DNA of 64,000 nucleotides from Bretschneidera sinensis (lineage: Eukaryota; Streptophyta; Magnoliopsida; Brassicales; Akaniaceae): positions 105,732,088 to 105,796,087 of the forward strand of contig CM043702.1 of assembly GCA_023935145.1 (NCBI GenBank), read 5' to 3'. The notes beneath the pieces are model-generated. The model was not told the origin of the DNA and did not search any database. It saw only the letters and a program-made list of their open reading frames with translations. How positions within the stretch are numbered: the stretch's first letter is position 1; the number at the start of each line of letters is the position of its first letter. Below, piece after piece: positions 32,226 through 43,825 of this stretch. Made by a program: the position numbers and the translations under genes.

Positions 32226-34976
32226 ATGGGTAAGGGTGTATACAACCCATGTGGTAAAACCTTAGATTTGACCTTTCTACATGTAATGCACCTACCACAT
32301 ATTCGAATGACATCTCTTCTTATCCTAGGATAAAAGAAATGTTCATGTAAAATTTCTAAGGTTTTCCTGATACTAAAGTGTCCCATTAATCCCACACCAT
32401 GTGACCCATGCACCAATAATTAATGCATTGAACAATTTGGCACACATAATTTGCTTTCTTTAAATAAGTAATCATATTGTAAAACTTACCAAATGCTGCT
32501 TTATCATACGCCATACACACATCAGAAAAATCAGCATCGTCAGCAAACATGTCTTTCACATATTCAAACCCAAGCATTTTAGCACTCATAGAAGTAAGAA
32601 GTAAATTCCTCCATGATAAAGCATCAGCAACAATGTTCTTCTTACCTTGCTTGTAACGGATGACATAAGGAAAGATCTCAATGTATTCCATCCATCTAGC
32701 ATGTCTCTTATTTAATTTAGCTTGACCCTTGAGATGCTTCAATGATTCATGATCAGTGTGGATCACAAACTCCTTAGGCTAAAGGTAGTGTTGCCATGTC
32801 TCTAGAGCGCGAACAAGAGCATAAAGTTCTTTGTTATATGGGGTAATTCAGGGCCACCCCAGTTAGCTTCTCACTGAAGAAGGCTATGGGCTGCCTATCC
32901 TGCATCAAAACAGCTCCAATTCTTATTCTTGAGGCTCATATTCAATCTCAAAAGTTTTGTTAAAGTCAGGTAATGCTAACACAGGTGCATAATATAACCT
33001 TTCTTTAATAGTAGCAAATGCATTCACTTAATCAATCCCCTAGTGAAATCCAACATTCTTTTTAATTATTTTAGTGAGTGGTGCAGCAATGGTGCTAAAA
33101 TCCTTAACAAAACGCCTATAAAAGCTAGCTAAACCATGAAAGCTTCTTACCTCAGTGATGCCTTTAAAGGTTGGCCACTCCTTGCTGGCCTTGATTTTCT
33201 CTTCATCCACCTCAATACCTTTTGTACTAACAACATAACCAAGAAAAATAACTTTTACCATGCAAAAGATACATTTCTTAAAATTAGCATACAATTTTTC
33301 ACATCTCAACACATCGAACACACATCTCAAATGCTCAATATGTTCATCTAAGTTCTTGCTGTACATTAGGATATCATCAAAGTACATGACTACAAATTTG
33401 CCTATAAACACACGTAATATATGGTTCATTAATATCATGAAAGTACTAGGCGCAATTGTAAGTCCAAATGGCATAACCAGCCATTCATAAAGTCCATATT
33501 TAGTCTTAAAATCAGTTTTTCATTCATCTCCCTCATTCATTCTAATTTGATGGTAGCCACTTTTAAGATCTATTTTACTGGAAATTAATGAGCCATACAA
33601 TTCGTCAAGTATATCATCTAATCTAGGAATGAGATGACGATACTTTACCATAATATTGTTGATTGCTCTTGAATCAATGGACATCCTCCAAGTCCCATCC
33701 TTCTTTGGTACTAGTAGCACTGGTACTGCATATGGGCTCATGCTCTCCCTCACGTACCCCTTGCTCATCAAATCTTCAACTTGCCTTTGAAGCTCATTTA
33801 TCTCCTCTGGATTACTCCTATAGGCTGGTTAGTTTGGAATAACTGCTCTAGGTATGAAATCAATTTGATGCTCAATGTCTCTAATGGGCGGCAACTCACT
33901 CGACACCTCCTCTAGAAATACATCCTCAAATTCCTGCAATAAAAAAATAGTCAAACTAGGAAGAGATTGGTTAGCTTCATCAAGATTAAGATAAGATCCT
34001 TTGTAGACAAGAAAAATCATAGGCTGATCTGCTAAGAAGGTCCTCTTAACCTTACTCTCCTTTGGATAAAAACTTATATTTGTCTTTCCTTTTCTCTCTG
34101 CAGGTTCTCTTTCTTTTTTCTCTCGTGGCTCTACTCTCTTTTCTTTATTCGTAGCCATCTCTCTATTTTCTTTTTCACCCTTTCTTTTTTCTTGAGGTTT
34201 CAGCCTCACCCTCATTTTTATTTCTTATGTTTAGGCCTCACCCTTTCTTTTTTGCTCAATCTCATTTTTTAACTTCAGTTGGTCTTCATAAACCTATTTT
34301 GTGGTTGAAGGAGAAAGTTTGATTGTTTTTTCATCCTTTACAAAGTTGTACCTGCTTTTAAACTCGTCATGAATTACCCTCCTATCATACTGCCACAGTC
34401 TCCCCAACAAAATATGGCCATTATGCATAGGAACTACATCACAAAGCACCTCATCAGTATACCTCCCAATGGTAAAAGCCACCAAAACCTACTTATTGAC
34501 CTTGACCTCCCCACATTCATTCAACCACTACAACTTATAAGGTCTAGGATGCTTCAGTAAAGGTAAGCTCAACTTCTCAACTAGGGTGTTACTAGCTACA
34601 TTGGTGCAACTTCCACCATCTATAATCATACTACACACTTTGTTGTTTACATAACATCTAGTATGAAATATGTTGTCTCTATGCTGCTCCATATCATCTA
34701 CCTTAATTTGTGTATTGAAAGCATGCTTGGCAACAAGAGACTCACCTTCTACGGGGTATTTCACTCCATCATCATCACTAGCATCGACCAACTTGAGCAT
34801 CTCATTACTATCATCCTCACTCTTAATCATCACCTCCCCAGTGTCACGCGTAACCATCACCTGCTTGTTTGGACATTGAGATGAGATGTGCCCTGAACAC
34901 AAACATTTAAAACATTTAATATCTTTATTCCTTCAAGGTTGGAAATCTACCTTGGGATTGTTCTTGCTAGTTCCCT
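32226..34976 (-). pseudogene. CHR2-ii pol: protease, RT, RNase H, integrase start
   Basis: The most complete pol in the window. Protease with IIDGGSCTNVASNTLVEKLS (34902-34528) and AFTIGRYTDEVLCDVVPMHN (34485-34294); Lys/Glu-rich linker; RT (33960-33040) with [22 protein letters not shown] and YFDD; RNase H (33030-32386) with [26 protein letters not shown] and [10 protein letters not shown]; integrase HHCC region with GHFSIRKTLEILHEHFF and CGRCITC (32416-32300). Stops and frameshifts occur in each domain. It ends in PIPSEP at 32226, where CHR1-ii inserted; the core continues at 27030. The gag CCHC (CSGHISSQC) lies near 34900. Confidence 0.85.
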
Positions 34977-36229
34977 TGTTGTGAGTTTTAAATTACTCAC
35001 AAGCGCACGAGTCGTTTGCAATATAGCGTTGTGCAAGTGCGAGGTCGAATCCACAGGGAATTGTGTTGTGAAAATATAATTTAATCTAAACTAACTTTAT
35101 CTTAACCTAGTTCCGAATTTTGAATGATATTTTGGAAAACAAAATAAAACTAAACTAAATTGATTTTAAAAACTAATAATAAAAACACTAAGGTTTCCGA
35201 ATCCACCCCACCAAAGTTTAAGCATATATGTCCTAAAAACATAGTCTATCAAAACATTCCATGAATCCAACTATATGACAAAAAAACAAAGAATATTCCA
35301 ATTAAACCAAAAGCATCCAATGTATCCGGTCTCAATAAATCACAAAGGAAATCCAATTTAATCGAAAACAATTCAATGTATCCATCAGATGAAACACAAG
35401 GAATATCCAACAGAATAATTTAAACTCAATCAATCACAAGATTAACTCAAATAATTGACAGAACATTTATACTAAAAAATGTCAGATTTGTACAAGCAAA
35501 TCTGAACTACTATGCCAAACAACGGCAGGGCTTCATCTTCAATCTTAGCTGAAGATTCTAGCCACTCATAACTATGAAACTACAATTCATAATAAAAGTG
35601 CTAAACATTAAATTAAACAACTAAATAAAAATAAATAAATAACTTTACATGGGAGAAATTTCACTCGCTAATGGGCGGCGCTTCCCCTCGTGGTAGCAAA
35701 GCCTTTGGGATCCACCAGAATGCTAGCAGACATCCACCGGTTAACACCAAAAGTAGCCCAGGAATTGTACCAAATGGCACAAAGAATTGCACACTGAATG
35801 ATGAAGTCAGATGGTGTTTATATAGGGGGAGTCTCGGAGCACTGTAGGCTTCAGATTCAATGTGGGATGCTGGCCCGAGTGCGCTCGATCGCAGAATGGT
35901 GCGATCAATCGCATGTGCAATCGATCATATGTCTTGTGCGCACGATCGCATATGCGCTCGATCGTGTGTTTGGTGCGCTCGATCGTAGATGCACTGTACT
36001 GCAAACATTTCGATGTGGGATTGTTGACCATGCGCTCGATCACAACATAGTGCGATTGATCGCTATTGCTCCTGAAGCTTCACATCTTCTGAAATGCTTC
36101 ATTTTCTCCACAAACCTATAAAAATACACAAAACACAAAAAAGACATAAAATAAAGTGAAATACTGCTAACTAAGAGAATTACAAATATAAGTTAAGGGT
36201 CTTAAATATGCAATATTTAAGACTCATCA
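34977..36229 (-). repeat. ATH2 3' LTR
   Basis: Minus-strand TGATGAGTCTTAAATATTGC to CTCACAACA. TATA box TATATAAA from 35824; upstream element copies at 35858-35868 and 36011-36021; CGATCG palindrome cluster 35876-36060. Followed (minus strand, upstream) by the PPT-like AAGTTTTGGGGTATT. Confidence 0.9.
35817..36021 (-). promoter_or_regulatory. ATH2 3' LTR promoter: TATA, two USEs, palindromes
   Basis: Minus strand: distal ATCCCACATCG (36021-36011), CGATCG cluster, proximal ATCCCACATTG (35868-35858, one mismatch), 33 bp, TATATAAA (35824-35817). Same layout as 40256-40460. Confidence 0.7.
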
Positions 36230-37666
36230 AATACCCCAAAACTTATATTTTGCTAGTCCCTTAGCAAAACAAAATAAAAAACTAAATGAACAACAAGGAT
36301 TATAAAGATAAGTTCAGTATTCATGGTATCCAAAAATTTAAGGAGCATACAAAATCATGAGATTAATTCATGAGCAAGCTTAAATAAGTCGAACCCATCT
36401 TCACAATGAATAAGAATTTCAAACCTAATTACTTACAAGAGGCATGGTAAGACATCAAAACTTGAATCAGTGTAAAGTGAATTAGTATATACAGATGAGG
36501 TTTCCAAATAACTTCAATGTACAAGGTAATTCAAGTCTCAAGATCCATAGAATTTCTCATCGGACAGAAGAATGATGGCATAGTTATTTATTTTTATTTT
36601 TTTATATATAAGGCTCTGCTATGTTTAGTTCCCTTAAGCTTTCTAATTGACCCATGTAACGAGTATTGAGTCAATGACTCCCAAACCAAATGGTTTTAGG
36701 GCATTAGGTGTAAAGGCACCCCTAAGGACTTACTAACTCGAGTCAAAAAGGCTACAAAATTAAACTGGCCTTAATACTACCAAGCAAAATATCCACCTTT
36801 TGACGTGAACACTCACTGCTTACTGAGGTAAGAGGTCCAGTTACTCAACGAAAAGTTTTGCAATGATCATTATGAATAAAATTCTCACCTTTTGACGTGA
36901 ACACTCACTGCTTACTGAGGCAAGAGGTCCAGTTACTTGGTGGAAAGTTTATTGATGATGATCATTATAAATATTAGTAGTTTTTTTTTATATATATATA
37001 TGCCCAAGTATTTATCCAATAAGTCATCCGGTTTCAGTTAAGACAAGGAAACGTATACATTCAACTCACATGTCATACCTCACACAAATATGTGCTAATG
37101 TGCTCGTGTGAGATTAGATCAAACATGTGAATTCTCAAAAATGCCTAAAGCAAGTAACTAAAGTTTAAACTCTATCATCAGATCATGTGTTCAAAGTTTT
37201 AAACTCACCAATGAAATCACATCACAATTTTTCAGAATAACCAAAATTTTTAGGCGAACATGAACATGCATTTATCTTTACGACGAAAAGACAACAAATT
37301 AGGACAAAGTGTGTGATGTGTCTCCCATACCCCCAAACTTAAATTACACATTGACCCCAATGTGTGACTAATATAGAAAGAGCTGACCTGAGATATGGAG
37401 AACTATCTGGACTGGTATGGCTCATAGCATACCCCCAAACTTAAACTGAAGTACGCATTATCCCTGAAAAATAAAGACTGGAAAACAAAAAATACTAGAA
37501 ACAAACATTAATCATAAATACATAAAATAATAAATAAACATAAAGGATAAGCTGTGGGGTGCCCCCCATGAGCGCTAAGTTTAACGTCTTCAGTCAGACC
37601 CAACATTAGTAATCATGCCCAACTAAGCGCTCCACCATCTGATCAATAAATGGGAATGAAAAATGA
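36230..37666 (-). other. ATH2 non-coding 3' internal region
   Basis: No supported gene. Near 37630 a short RT echo (FIDQM of the Athila RT motif) ends abruptly. The rest is 3' untranslated-type sequence with acccccaaacttaaa text at 37331 and 37430 and a 92-bp repeat at 36794-36977. Confidence 0.55.
36794..36977. repeat. Two 92-bp direct repeats
   Basis: Units at 36794 and 36886, each with caccttttgacgtgaacact and cactgcttactgagg, one shortly after the other. Located in the ATH2 3' non-coding region. Confidence 0.8.
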
Positions 37667-38686
37667 TCAGTCCTTGTGGCAGTGTTCAGTTTTTGGTAGT
37701 CGATACACACTCTCCAACCCTGACTGAACACGAGTTGGCACCAACTCGTCATCTTTATTCTTTACTACCGTTAATTCAGCACGTTTGGGCACGACTTGAA
37801 TCAGGCTCACCCACTTGCTATCAGAGATGGGATAAATGATCCCCGCATCTAACAGCTTAATTACTTCTATGCTCACAACCTCTTGCATAGCTAGGTTGAG
37901 CCTTCTTTGTGGCTCCCTCGATGGCCTGGCATTCTCCTCCAAATGTATCTTGTGCATTACCAACGAGGGGCTGATTCCCCTAATATCCTCAATAGTCCAA
38001 CCGATAGCTTCTTTGTGCTCTCTTAAGACATCTAATACTTTCTCCTCTTGAGCCTCACCCAAATCTGAAGCTATAATCACAGGTAAACTATCGGCTGAAC
38101 CTAGGAACTTATACTTAAGATTATCTGGTAAAGGCTTAAGTTCCTTTTCGGGGGTTTCAAGTGCGGCAATCTCCTCCGTCTTAGTGCTCTTCCGAGGAGG
38201 AGACTCCAAAATAGCATTCGCTTGCTCAAGTAATTTATCTAAATCCAAATCCTCTCCAAATTGAGCAAAGCATGCATCTAGGGGGTCCTCAATGCGGAAT
38301 TCATCCACAGTCTCCTCTGTCTTACTGCTCTCTCGAGAAGCAGACTCCAAGATAGTATTTGCTTGCTCAAGTAACTTATCTAAATTCAAATCCTCTCCAA
38401 ACTGAGTAAAGCATGCCTCCATAATGTCATTAGACTTTCCTTCTTTCTTGGGCTCTTGTAATCTCTCAGGGTAAGGCGCTTTAGGAAAAAACGACCTAGG
38501 AAGATCATTAATAATACGAGTGGCTGTAGATGGCTCAACATCTCTCTTCTTCATTGTTGCCACTTTCTTGCCCTTGGTGCATAGCAGGGTCTCTTCCACT
38601 TGATTGTACACTAGTCTCCCAGACAAGTATGGGACAGTTGATTGCACTTGTTCCTGCCAATGCATAGGAGTTGATAAATTTCCCAC
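37667..38686 (-). pseudogene. ATH2 pol fragment: linker and RT N-terminus
   Basis: A 339-codon open frame. Residues 1-85: LSGRLVYNQVEETLLCTKG and SFFPKAPYPERLQEP. Residues 90-127 and 138-173: an internal 48-residue repeat (EACFTQFGEDLNLDKLLEQA, then DACFAQFGEDLDLDKLLEQA). Residues 185-330: Athila-type RT entry with LPDNLKYKFLG, LPVIIASDL, EAIGWTIEDI, and IKLLDAGIIYPISDSKWVS. A frameshift after VQSG ends it, and RT proper is deleted. Protease is not recognisable. Confidence 0.75.
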
Positions 38687-38992
38687 TGCAAACTATTCCT
38701 TTGGGTTAGGATCAGGTTGACTGGGGAACTCTTCATTCTCTCCTTCACCCATTTAACTTGCGATTTGATCCATTTGACTCTCTAGCTTGGCAATCGCTTG
38801 GGTGTTTTCTATTGTTGCACTCATTACTTCGCTCATGGATTGAATAATCATTTTCATGTACTCCTTAGGGGTGTCCTCAAGTGACTGTGAAACTGGTGCT
38901 GGTGTTTGAATGGGAGCTTGGTAAACAGGGAATGGTGCTGGATAGGCTGAGTGACTATAACTTGGAACTGGCGGAGGAAATTCGGGAGGGTA

Positions 38993-39331
38993 TTAAGTGT
39001 GAGCTTGATAAGGGGCTCCTCCCTGATTCCTCAGTTGGTTCTGCGTCCATGAAAAATTAGAGTGGTCCCACCACCCTGGATTGTACTTTTCGGAGTAAGA
39101 TCCATTTAATTGCCAACAACACTCATTGAAAGCATTCATGTGTTCCATGGGATACTCGGTAAAAGCCGACATTGATGGACAATTCTGTTCTAAATGCATA
39201 GGACTAGCACAGATGGAACAGCTATCAACATTGAATGTGTTGGCAGTATTGATGGACGGGCTGGTCATTTTCATGTATTCCTTAATGGTGTCCTTTAAAG
39301 ACTGTGAAACCGACGCTGGATTCATCCACAT
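38993..39331 (-). pseudogene. ATH2 gag C-terminal fragment with CCHC
   Basis: 112-codon frame. Zinc knuckle CSICASPMHLEQNC at residues 38-51 has all ligands (C-X2-C-X4-H-X4-C). YNPGWWDHSNFSW is typical of Athila/Tat gag ends. The capsid domain is missing: the frame begins just after the PBS leader. Confidence 0.75.
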
Positions 39332-39401
39332 TTTTTTTATAACTAACTAGTAGAAAAATAAAATCAATTCAGACCAAAAATTTTCACAAACCAAACAATT
39401 T

Positions 39402-39417
39402 CCCGGCAACGGCGCCA
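39402..39417 (-). other. PBS for tRNA-Asp (ATH2)
   Basis: Minus strand TGGCGCCGTTGCCGGG, 6 bp from the LTR end at 39424 (wider gap than in ATH1). Confidence 0.85.
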
Positions 39418-39423
39418 AAATCT

Positions 39424-40671
39424 TGTTGTGAGTTTTAAATTACTCACAAGCGCACGAGTCGTTTGCAATATAGCGTTGTGCAAGTGCGAGGTCGAATCCA
39501 CAGGGAATTGCATTGTGAAAATATAATTTAATCTAAACTAACTTTATCTTAACCTAGTTCCGAATTTTGAATGATATTTTGGAAAACAAATTAAAACTAA
39601 ACTAAATTGATTTTAAAAACTAATAATAAAAACACTAAGGTTTCCGAATTCACCCCACCAAAGCATATATGTCCTAAAAACATAGCCTATCAAAACATTC
39701 CATGAATCCAACTATAAGACAAAAAACAAAGAATATCCCAATTAAACCAAAAGCATCCAATGTATCTGCTCTCAACAAATCATAAAGAAAATCCAATTTA
39801 ATCGAAAACAATTCGATGTATCATCAGGTGAAACACAAGGAATATCCAACAGAATAATTTAAACTCAATCAATCAAAAGATTAACTCAAATAATTGACAG
39901 AACATTTATACTAAAAAATGTTAGATTTGTACAAGCAAAGGTGAACTACTATGCCAAACAACGGCAGGGCTTCATCTTCAACCTTAGCTGAAGATTCTAG
40001 CCACTCATAACTATGAAACTACAATTCATAATAAAAGTGCTAAACATTAAACTAAAACAACTAAATAAAAATAAATAAATAACTTTACATGGGAGAAATT
40101 CCACTCGCTTATGGGAGGGGCTTCCCCTCGTGGTAGCAAAGCCTTCGGGATCCACCAGAATGCTAGCTGACGTCCACCGGTTAACACCAAAGTGGCCCAG
40201 GAATTGTACCAAATGGCACAAAGAATTGCACACTGAATGATGAAGTCAGATGGTGTTTATATAGGGGGAGTCTCGGAGCACTGTAGGTTTCAGATTCGAT
40301 GTGGGATACTGGCCAGAGTGCGCTCGATCACAGAATGGTGCGATCAATCGCATGTGCGATCGATCGTATGTCTTGTGAGCACGATCGCATGTGCGCTCGA
40401 TCGCGTGTTTGGTGCGCTCGATCGCAGATGCACTATATTGCAAACATTTCGATGTGGGATTATTGACCATGCACTCGATCGCAGCATAGTGCGATCGATC
40501 GCTATGGCTCCTGAAGCTTCGCATCTCCTAAAATGCTTCATTTTCTCCACAAACCTATAAAAATACACAAAACACAAAAAAAAAAACATAAAATAAAGTG
40601 AAATACTACTAACTAAGAGTATAACAAATATAAGTTAAGGGTCTTAAATATGCAATATTTAAGACTCATCA
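39424..40671 (-). repeat. ATH2 5' LTR
   Basis: 1248 bp, pairs with 34977-36229. Its palindrome cluster (40316-40505) has more intact CGATCG cores than the 3' copy. Confidence 0.9.
40256..40460 (-). promoter_or_regulatory. ATH2 5' LTR promoter: TATA, two USEs
   Basis: Minus strand: ATCCCACATCG at 40460-40450 and at 40307-40297, both perfect; TATATAAA from 40263 to 40256; 33 bp between proximal element and TATA. Confidence 0.75.
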
Positions 40672-40838
40672 TCCCTCATCTTTTCCCTTAGGTGGTTCAG
40701 CCTTCCCCTTCGCTACAACTCGATCATTTCCATCCCACTTTGGTTTCCAAAGAGTGCTAGAAACTGAAGTATACCTTACTGCCGGCTTTCTCTTTAACTG
40801 CCTCTCCACCTTTATAACCAAGTGCACCATGTCTTCTA
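40672..40838 (-). pseudogene. CHR2-ii gag fragment between ATH2 and CHR1-iii
   Basis: Minus-strand IIEDMVHLVIKVERQLKRKP and YTSVSSTLWKPKWDGND, the region after the capsid domain and before the zinc knuckle. Continues into 34976 across ATH2 and comes from 46361 across CHR1-iii. Confidence 0.75.
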
Positions 40839-41654
40839 TGATATGATCCACGCCAAGAACTAAGAACTTAATGAATCAAGAAGACTTCCAAGATCGTCTA
40901 GAAGCAGATTTATGTGAGACCGCAACCCATTGCTTATATTGAAGCAAGAAACTTGGTATAATGAAGACACCACAATCAATTATGGAAGGATTGATTGATA
41001 AGTCGAAGATGAACGCTACAGAAACTTCGATAAGTTTAGAAGTTCTAAAAGAACCAAAGAGAATTTTCTCTCCAAAAGTATGAATCAAATTTGAATTGCC
41101 TTATTCCAAAAAGCCAATGGTTATTTAAATACATGAGAATTCTTAACTAATTAGAAAACGGAAACTAAGAAATAGGAAATAAACCTAAATAGAATTCTGG
41201 TAGGAATAGAAAACTTAGAAATATGAAATAAACCTAAATAAAATTCTGGTAACCTAAAATCCAATTAAGGAAAGTACCTAACTTAGCATGCAAGATTTGC
41301 AATTCAGCAATTAAATTAATTAGGAAATATTTAAGAAAATATAATAAGAAAAATTGCAGCCAACCATTTTTCTTGATGAGCCAACCAAAACGAGTAAGTC
41401 TCCAACTTTTGGAAACTAAGATTTCAATTCACCATCTTGAGTTGCTGGATTTTTCCAAACCTTGAATTATGGAAAGTCATCCATGTGGATCATGTATAGC
41501 ATCATCGTTGGGCCTTCAAAGATGGTTCTTTCTCCAAATGTGTTGAATTAGCCCATTGAGAGTTTCCTTGAACTTTTTAGCTCGAGCCCTTGTAACTGGA
41601 CTAATTGGAACTTGAATAGGATCCGCCTCCCATTTGTTAGTCGTGTCGTCATCA
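40839..41654 (-). repeat. CHR1-iii LTR-1 (3' end)
   Basis: 816 bp. Minus-strand TGATGACGAC to CATATCA; PPT at 41655-41667. Encodes the pol tail ISPVTRARAKKFKETLNG. Confidence 0.85.
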
Positions 41655-42121
41655 TTCTCCTCCTCTTGAAAAGGATTTGTCCTCAAATCATCACCTACAT
41701 CAAAAGGTCTTAAATCAGAAATATTGAAAGTGGCACTAAAATTGTACTCACCTAGCGAATCCAATTTGTATGCATTGTCAATGAAGCGCACAAGGACTTG
41801 AAAAGGCCCATCTCCTTTAGGAAGTAACTTTGAATGCCTTTGTGCTGGAAATCTTTCTTTCCTTATGTGTAACCAAACCCAATATCCAGGTTGAAAAATC
41901 AGCTGTCAGCGACCTTTGATCAATTGGAACACCTTCTCTTACTCGTCTCCCCATTTGGATCCAATGTTGTTCTTGATGACTTCGGTAAGTGGTGTGGCAA
42001 TACTGCTAGAGTCTTTCACAAACCTCCTATAAAAACTAGCAAGGCCATGAAAACTATGAACTTGACCTACACTCGCGGGACTTGGCCATTCTTTAATCGC
42101 ACAGATCTTCTCTTCATCAAC
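41516..42121 (-). pseudogene. CHR1-iii RT end and pol tail
   Basis: After a CAG to TAG stop at the end of the 506-codon frame (VVSAQGI), text continues with [34 protein letters not shown], a stop, then [20 protein letters not shown] (the same RNase H-integrase deletion), and a clean tail 41791-41516 crossing the PPT into the LTR. Confidence 0.8.
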
Positions 42122-43642
42122 CTATATTCCTTGTGCACTCACAACAAAACCAAGAAACACAAGCTTATCGGTGCAAAAGGTGCAGTTCTTCAAGTTAGCA
42201 AACAGCTTCTCTTTTCGAAGTACATCCAAAACTGATTTTAAATGCATAACATGATCATCTAAGTTTATGCTACAAATGAGAATATCATCAAAATAAACAA
42301 CAACAAATCTGCCTATAAAAGCTTGCAAAACATGGTTCATTAATCTCATAAAGGTACTTGGTGCATTTGTTAGTCCAAATGGTATAACTAACCACTCATA
42401 TAAACTATATTTTGTTTTAAAAGCAGTTTTCCATTCATCACCCTCTTTCATTCTTATTTGATGATATCCACTTTTTAAATCAATCTTAGAAAATACACAT
42501 GCACCATGCTGTTCATCTAAACGAGGAAGAGGATGTCGATAATTTACCGTTATATTGTTGACTGCTAGGCAATCAATGCACATTCTCAACATCCCATCCT
42601 TTTTAGGAACCAAAATCACCGGAACAGCGCACGGGCTCATGCTTTCTCTTACGTACCCCGTTTCCATCAATTCACTAACTTGCCTTTGTAGCTCCTTTGT
42701 ATCCTCATGATTGCTTTGATAGGTTGGTTGGTTTGGAATTGTAGCACCAGACACGAAATCAATTTGATGTTCAATTCCTTGAATAGGAGGTAAGCCATGT
42801 GGAATCTCCTCGGGAAAGATATCATCAAACTCCTGTAAAAAAGAAACAATAGAACTAGGCAAAGATGAGTCAAATTGGCTAGTGTTTAATGCCTCTTTGT
42901 ACAAAAGTACAATCATTGGCTGATTTAAAATCATCACTCTTTTTATTTCCCTCGTTCTTGTATAGAAATTTGTTTTTCTCTCAATGGCCGAATCATCTCT
43001 CTTATTTTCTCTCTCAATTTTTTCGACCTCTCTCATTTTCTCTTTATGATTTTCATTCGTTCTCTTTTTCTCACTCTCTTTCGTTTGTTCACTCTTTTTT
43101 TGTAACCTCACTTGATCTTTAAAAACCTGCTTTGGTGTCAAAGGAACTAGAGTGATTGTTCTTTGATTTCTTACAAACGGATATTTGTTGGTGAAACCAT
43201 CATGCTTAACACGCCGATCGAATTGCCATGGTCGGCCCAGTAACAAGTGTCCAGCTTGCATCAGAACTACATCACAGAAAACTTCATCTTCATATTTTCC
43301 AATACGAAAGGAAACTAACACCTGTTTGTTCACCCTCACTTCACCACTATCATTGAGCCATTGCAACTTGTAAGGCCGATGATGTTTAATTGTTGGTAGC
43401 CCTAATTTCTCAACCATTGTAGTGCTAGCAAGGTTAGTACAACTACCTCCATAAATAATCACACTACATAACTTGTTTTGCACATGGTATCTAGTATGAA
43501 AGATGTTTTCTCGTTGTACTTCGTCATCTTCTTTGATTTGCACACTTAGAGCTCTAATTGCAACCAACAATTCTCCTTGGGCAGTGTATCCCTCATCTTC
43601 AACTCTCTCTCCCCTAGGTTGAACTCTCTCCCTCCTACGCAT
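42122..43642 (-). pseudogene. CHR1-iii protease-RT frame, 506 codons
   Basis: Longest open frame in the window. Residues 1-60 join the gag N-terminal text MRRRERVQPRGERVEDE directly to GYTAQGELL, so the gag capsid and knuckle are deleted. Protease (IIYGGSCTNLAS) carries Tyr where the active-site Asp should be, so it would be dead. Linker; RT with [33 protein letters not shown] and intact YFDD. The 3' end is a nonsense codon. Confidence 0.85.
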
Positions 43643-43654
43643 ATTAGGAGCATT

Positions 43655-43825
43655 TTATTGCTGCCCCACACATGCATTCTCTACCCGATCTATTTGTTCA
43701 TGAACTTGTTCCATCTCCATTCTCAATGCTCTCCTCATCTCACCCATTAAAGCCTCCATAAGCAACTTCGGATCACCCTTTCCCGATGTATCTCTGGAAT
43801 TATTTTTGTTCTTATTGTCTGACAT
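43655..43825 (-). pseudogene. CHR1-iii gag N-terminus
   Basis: MSDNKNKNNSRDTSGKGDPK to QIDRVENACVGQQ, then stop. After the stop the text continues NAPNMRRRERV into the protease frame. Start chosen at 43825 by match to 30995 and 8208; an upstream in-frame ATG (43894) lies in leader sequence. Confidence 0.7.

Larger units (their letters stand above)
34977..40671 (-). mobile_element. ATH2 Athila/Tat-like element in CHR2 gag
   Basis: 5695 bp with perfect target duplication TCCCT at 34972-34976 and 40672-40676. LTRs 1253 bp (34977-36229) and 1248 bp (39424-40671). tRNA-Asp PBS, an N-truncated gag with CCHC, a pol linker and start of RT, then 1.4 kb of non-coding 3' sequence. Protease-RT-integrase are otherwise missing, so it is non-autonomous. 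Confidence 0.9.

Noticed and set aside
38993..39331. Host CCHC zinc-finger gene
   Set aside because: The frame lies between a retroelement PBS and pol linker and has the gag-end wording YNPGWWDHSNFSW.
42122..43642. 506-codon frame as an intact functional polyprotein
   Set aside because: The active-site Asp of protease is Tyr, gag is deleted, and a nonsense codon ends it inside RT.
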